Source of the DNA: Shimia sp022448905
GTDB lineage: Bacteria; Pseudomonadota; Alphaproteobacteria; Rhodobacterales; Rhodobacteraceae
Assembly (NCBI RefSeq): GCF_047126315.1
Contig: NZ_CP138953.1
Span: 744,001-808,000, forward strand
DNA: 64,000 bases
Direction of reading: 5' to 3'
In this document: positions 60,532-64,000 of the stretch, one piece after another
Layout: each line of letters starts with the position of its first letter
How positions within the stretch are numbered: the stretch's first letter is position 1
Notes under the pieces: model-generated
The model's database searches: none
What the model saw: the letters and a program-made list of their open reading frames with translations, nothing else
Told to the model about the DNA's origin: nothing
Translations under genes and position numbers: made by a program

Positions 60532-61811
60532 AACGGGTGAGCGCCTACATGCCGTTGCGTCTCGGACTTCTAACGCTTGCTGGTGTGGTGAGTTTTCTGG
60601 GGTTTTGGGCTGCCCATACAGAGATTGCCGGGGCAGTGATCGCAAAGGGCCGTCTCATGCCCGTCGAGGCCGCGCATCTCGTCAGTCATCCGGACGGCGG
60701 CGTTGTTGCGCGCGTAGCAGTGCGATCAGGGCAACATGTTGCCGCTGGCGACGTATTGGTCACCCTCGATGGCAGTGCGCTCGCGATCGAACTGGACAGC
60801 GTGACCCTGCAATTGGCCGAGCTGCTGGCCCGCCAAGCCCGCTTGCAAGCCGAACGTGCCGGACTAACCGAATTGCCTAATCCAGTAGAGATTTACCGCC
60901 AGCTTCCCGGCCTCGAAGAACAGCGCGCCCTTCACGCCCAGACTTTGAAAAATGCTCGCATACGGCTCGCACGCGAAGTGTCCCAAGCCGAACAACGGGC
61001 CTTGCAAGTCGAACGTCAGATCACCGGCATTCAAGCGCATATAGAGGCGGTTCAGGCCGAACTCAGTATCACACGAACCGAACTTGAACGGCAAGAAGAC
61101 CTGCACAAACGCGGCCTGATCGAGACTAGAACGCTAGCCGCCGAGCAGCGTGGGTTCCACCGCCAATCCGGCGAATTGGGCCGACTGCGTGCAGAAATTT
61201 CTGAACTGGAAGAAAAACTTGGCGAAACACGTCTGGCTGCTCTAACCACAGTGGATCAGGCCCGTTATCAGGCTCAGGCAGAGCTGGACAGGATCGCGCC
61301 GCAAATCCTAACGCTGATTGGTCGCCGCTCGGATCTGTTGCACAGTCAGAATCTTCTGGAGGTTCATGCCCCAATTTCGGGTCATGTTTACGACTTGCAA
61401 GTGAAAGGAGATGGCTTTGTTCTGCGCAAAGGGGCGCCAGTTCTGACCCTGATCCCGGACAATTCTGCGCTTCAAGCGCTTGTCAGGGTTCGGCCCAGTG
61501 ATATTGATCAAGTTCATATCGCGCAAGAGACAGTTTTGCGTTTCAATGCCTACAACATTCGGACGCTACCCATGCTCTACGGCAAAATCGACGCTGTGGC
61601 GCCGGATGTAAGTCAGGATACCCTGACGCGAGAAACATATTACGACGTTAGTGTTTCGATCCATCAGGAGGACTTAGAAGGCGTTTTGAATAAGCCTGTG
61701 GTCAATGGCATGGAAGTCACAGCCTTCATCCAAACGGTCCCACAAACACCTCTGGAATATGTCTCCCGCCCCGTCGTGGACTACCTGACCCTTGCGTTCC
61801 GCGATCGCTAG
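60528..61811 (+). CDS. Type I secretion periplasmic adaptor (HlyD family)
   Basis: Membrane-fusion protein of 427 residues linking the ABC subunit to an outer-membrane TolC channel. It has one N-terminal membrane helix (about 11-28), a biotinyl-lipoyl-like half (GGVVARVAVRSGQHVAAGDVLVTLDG), a long coiled coil (about 85-250, many Glu/Gln/Arg heptads) and the second half-motif and beta-barrel (VHAPISGHVYDLQVKGDGFVLRKGAPVLTLIP). The gene starts in an ATGA overlap with the ABC gene. No TolC-type gene is in the window. Confidence 0.92.
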   Translation: MKRVSAYMPLRLGLLTLAGVVSFLGFWAAHTEIAGAVIAKGRLMPVEAAHLVSHPDGGVVARVAVRSGQHVAAGDVLVTLDGSALAIELDSVTLQLAELLARQARLQAERAGLTELPNPVEIYRQLPGLEEQRALHAQTLKNARIRLAREVSQAEQRALQVERQITGIQAHIEAVQAELSITRTELERQEDLHKRGLIETRTLAAEQRGFHRQSGELGRLRAEISELEEKLGETRLAALTTVDQARYQAQAELDRIAPQILTLIGRRSDLLHSQNLLEVHAPISGHVYDLQVKGDGFVLRKGAPVLTLIPDNSALQALVRVRPSDIDQVHIAQETVLRFNAYNIRTLPMLYGKIDAVAPDVSQDTLTRETYYDVSVSIHQEDLEGVLNKPVVNGMEVTAFIQTVPQTPLEYVSRPVVDYLTLAFRDR

Positions 61812-61996
61812 AGCTTTTCGGTTTGAACTTGAATCGCTGAAAGCGGCGTCTGAGCCCCACCCGGTCATGCCGCCCAAAACACTGCAGTGGGACGACGATC
61901 ACGAAAAAGCTTAGACCAGATGAACGTTTTTAGCAGCGGGTGTGGTGCCCGTGATTTTCTCGGCGAACATTGGATTGTTCGACGGAGGAAAAACAA

Positions 61997-62938
61997 ATGA
62001 ACAAGACGCTTTACGTGGGCCTTGACGTTCACAAGGATACGATTGCAGTGGCTGTTGCAGAGGACGGCAGAAATGGCGGGATGCGGTTTCATGGAACGGT
62101 CGTCAATTCGGCGGATGCCGTTTTACGGCTTACCAAAGCGCTGACAAACAATGTTCATACACAGTCATTCTGCTACGAAGCTGGCCCCTGCGGCTATGGA
62201 CTCCACCGGCACCTCACTAAGCTCGGGTTTGAATGTGCGGTCGTGGCACCATCGATGATCCCGCGCAAAACCGGGGATCGGGTAAAGACGGATCGGCGCG
62301 ATGCCGAGATGCTGGCGCGGCTCTGGCGGGCCGGTGAACTGACCCCGATCTGGACGCCTAATGAATAGCAAGAAGCGATACGCGATCTGATCCGGGCACG
62401 CAAGCAGGCGATGGACGCGGTGAAGACCGCTAAACTACAGCTCTTGAACTTTCTATTGCGCCATGGCCTTCGTTACGAGAGTGGGCAATACTGGACACAG
62501 CGCCATCGACGTTGGCTCGCGGAAATGCGGAAGTTCCGCTTCCCGCATCAACAACTGGCATTCGAAGAGTACAAACGCGCGATCGCCCAGGTCGAGGATC
62601 GGGTTTCAACATTGAATACGGCCATCGAAGGCGCGATTCCGGATTGGCATTTTGCGCCCGTGGTTGATGCCCTGCGTGCTCTGCGCGGCGTCAACACCAC
62701 CATCGCAGCCACTGTGGTCGCAGAGATCGGGGATATCACGCGGTTCGAGAACCCTCGGCAGTTGATGGCTTGGCTCGGGCTTGTCCCAAGTGAGCACTCC
62801 AGCGGGAACACAACGCGACTTGGACGGTTGACCAAGACGGGCAATGCATTGGCTCGCACGATGCTTGTCGAGGCCGGGTGGTCATATCGCCACCCTCCGA
62901 AAGAAGGGTATCCATACCTGAAGCGTTCGGCGCATTTT
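61997..62938 (+). pseudogene. IS110-family transposase with internal stop and lost 3' end
   Basis: The frame begins after GGAGG with NKTLYVGLDVHKDTIAVAVAED (the DEDD catalytic Asp region), continues to PIWTPNE and meets TAG at 62366-62368. It goes on in the same frame with QEAIRDLIRARKQAMDAVKTAKLQL and, much later, the transposase_20 motif LRALRGVNTTIAATVVAEIGD. After HPPKEG the normal ending is replaced by other sequence. The internal stop and the missing end make it inactive. The tips of the element are not identifiable; the 185 bp before it hold nothing I recognise. Confidence 0.85.
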
Positions 62939-63007
62939 GAGAGTACCTCAAAGTGTGGGGCAGTTAGGCGGCCATGGGCGTTTCCTTGGTTGGTTTGAGG
63001 TACTCTC
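62939..63007. repeat. 69-bp segment bounded by 14-bp perfect inverted repeats
   Basis: GAGAGTACCTCAAA (62939-62952) and its exact complement TTTGAGGTACTCTC (62994-63007) enclose 41 bp. It sits exactly at the junction between the broken IS110 transposase and an IS3-type fragment, so it may be a miniature element, paired transposon tips or a recombination scar. Confidence 0.65.
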
Positions 63008-63148
63008 CAATACTGCTCACACGACTACCAGAAAATCCTGCGCCAGCATGGGTTCCAGGCATCAATGGCTTCTACAATCCGCGCCGCAGGCATTCAGCAC
63101 TTGACTGGAAAAGCCCCCTGGCCTTCGAAGCAAAGGCTGCATAAGTGA
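63008..63148 (+). pseudogene. Short transposase fragment (IS3 OrfB-like)
   Basis: The frame reads QYCSHDYQKILRQHGFQASM, which resembles the region before the last catalytic Glu of IS3-family OrfB transposases, and then departs into unrelated residues up to a TGA at 63146. It is only 46 codons and begins at the end of the inverted repeat. The following 153 bp to 63301 hold nothing I can assign. Confidence 0.5.
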
Positions 63149-63301
63149 GAAATCGGAGCGGCACGAAAACTGGACAGGTCCACTTAGCGCAAACCAGAAA
63201 CGCTTAGATCGGGATCGTTTCATCCAGGTAGTAGTAGATCACTCTCGCGCCGCCTCGCTTGCCGCGACCGGAAGCTGCAACCCGGACTTTCCTAACGCCG
63301 C

Positions 63302-64000
63302 TTGCAGGAGACGGAACTGTCGCAGCGTGAGTTGGCAGTGACGTTCACGGATCAAGAGCGCTATTTTGTGTCGGAATCCACAGTATATCGTGTGCTGAAA
63401 GCCCACGACCTGATCACCAGTCCCGCCTTCATCGTGCTCAAGGCGGCGAACGAGTTCAAAGACCAAACAACCGCGATCAATAGCTCTGGCAGACAGACTT
63501 AACTACATCAAGGTCCTTGGCTGGGGCTGGTTCTATCTCAGCACGCTTCTCGACGATTACAGCCGTTACATCGTATCTTGGAAGCTTTGCACAAGCATGC
63601 GGGCTGAAGACGTTGCCGATACGCTGGACCTCGCATTGCAAGCGTCTGGCTGTGATCAGGTGTATGTCGTTCACAAACCGGGCCTGCTCAGTGACAACGG
63701 TTCCAGCTATGTCTCAGGGGACCTGGCGGAATGGTTGAAAGACAAAGGCATGAAGCACTCTCGTGGCGCGCCATATCATCCGCAAACCCAAGGCAAGATC
63801 GAACGATGGCATCAAACCTTGAAAAACCGCATCTTACTGGAAAACTACTTCCTGCCTGGTGATCTCAAAGCGCAAATCGAAGCCTTCGTCGACCACTACA
63901 ATCATCAACGCTATCACGAGAGCATCAACAACGTCACACCGGCCGACGTCTACTTAGGGCGTGACAAAGCCATTCTGAAACAACGCGAAAGGATCAAACT
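63302..64000 (+). pseudogene. IS3-family DDE transposase, frameshifted and running off the window
   Basis: The first part (SQRELAVTFTDQERYFVSESTVYRVLKAHDLITSPAF) and the second part (open in the frame of 63504 to the window end, with DDYSRYI, LLSDNGSSYVSG, HPQTQGKIERWHQTLKNRI and NVTPADVYLG) are in different frames. Around 63484-63503 the expected NQLWQTDFTYIKV is broken by two 1-nt deletions. The 5' end stops at TAA 63293, upstream of which the N-terminal half of the transposase is missing. The copy is inactive. Catalytic residues D (LLDDYSRY), D (LSDNG) and E (KIERWH) are retained. Confidence 0.85.

Noticed and set aside
53383..61811. Ordinary RTX toxin operon
   Set aside because: HlyC-like, ABC and HlyD-like parts are present, but no gene in the cluster has GGxGxD calcium repeats or a toxin-like length, and additional enzymes are present.

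Overview
The window reads as chromosomal DNA of a marine alphaproteobacterium of the roseobacter group (Rhodobacteraceae). Pointers are the high GC content, dnaK-dnaJ behind an alphaproteobacterial heat-shock promoter (CTTG-N18-CCTATAT), the kdsD-lptC-lptA-lptB-raiA-ptsN run, a split mnmC, the imelysin/di-heme iron operon and a TLESWSMG sodium channel. The assignment is inferred from gene families, not from a marker-gene comparison.

Layout. 0-3.6 kb: end of an ABC solute-binding gene, then dnaJ and dnaK. 3.7-20.7 kb: alkB, then a surface polysaccharide locus with an export permease, PAP phosphatase (cysQ), kdsB, glycosyltransferases, three nucleotide-sugar enzymes plus galU and galE, an outer-membrane export lipoprotein and a two-domain sulfotransferase. 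This suggests a sulfated, possibly Kdo-linked, capsule-like glycan. 20.7-25.5 kb: nitrogen-PTS EIIA, hibernation factor, LPS transport (lptBAC), kdsD and a ribonuclease D. 26.4-32.6 kb: an iron-acquisition type operon with two imelysins, two di-heme proteins and DUF1513. 33.5-51 kb: housekeeping and metabolism (enoyl-CoA hydratase, mutM, ubiE-ubiB, dapA, lytic transglycosylase, mnmD, FMN reductase, OmpA-like lipoprotein, alkyltransferase, TetR with a sterol desaturase, sodium channel, amidohydrolase, NDUFA9-like protein) and a tRNA-Leu(CAG).

From the tRNA to the end of the window the character changes: a frameshifted IS5 element, a decayed repeat-protein gene, a compact 8.4-kb cluster (53.3-61.8 kb), and then overlapping IS110 and IS3 wrecks. 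The cluster is the most unusual part. Behind one good promoter lie a frameshifted HExxH paralog, a 627-residue protein joining an HExxH domain to a C-terminal HlyC-like lysine acyltransferase domain with both catalytic residues, a 79-residue Cys/Lys-rich peptide, a 324-residue acidic protein built of (N/D)E(G/N) triplets after a short leader and 11 glycines, a secreted DUF4344-like metallopeptidase, a 2OG-Fe(II) oxygenase, a type I secretion ABC subunit with a degenerate ATPase site, and its HlyD-like adaptor. The first four open frames are chained by start/stop overlaps, as are the two transporter genes. I read it as a candidate system that makes, modifies and exports a peptide or protein, and I do not recognise it as a described one. 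The enzymatic roles are inferred from motifs; the substrate assignment is a hypothesis.
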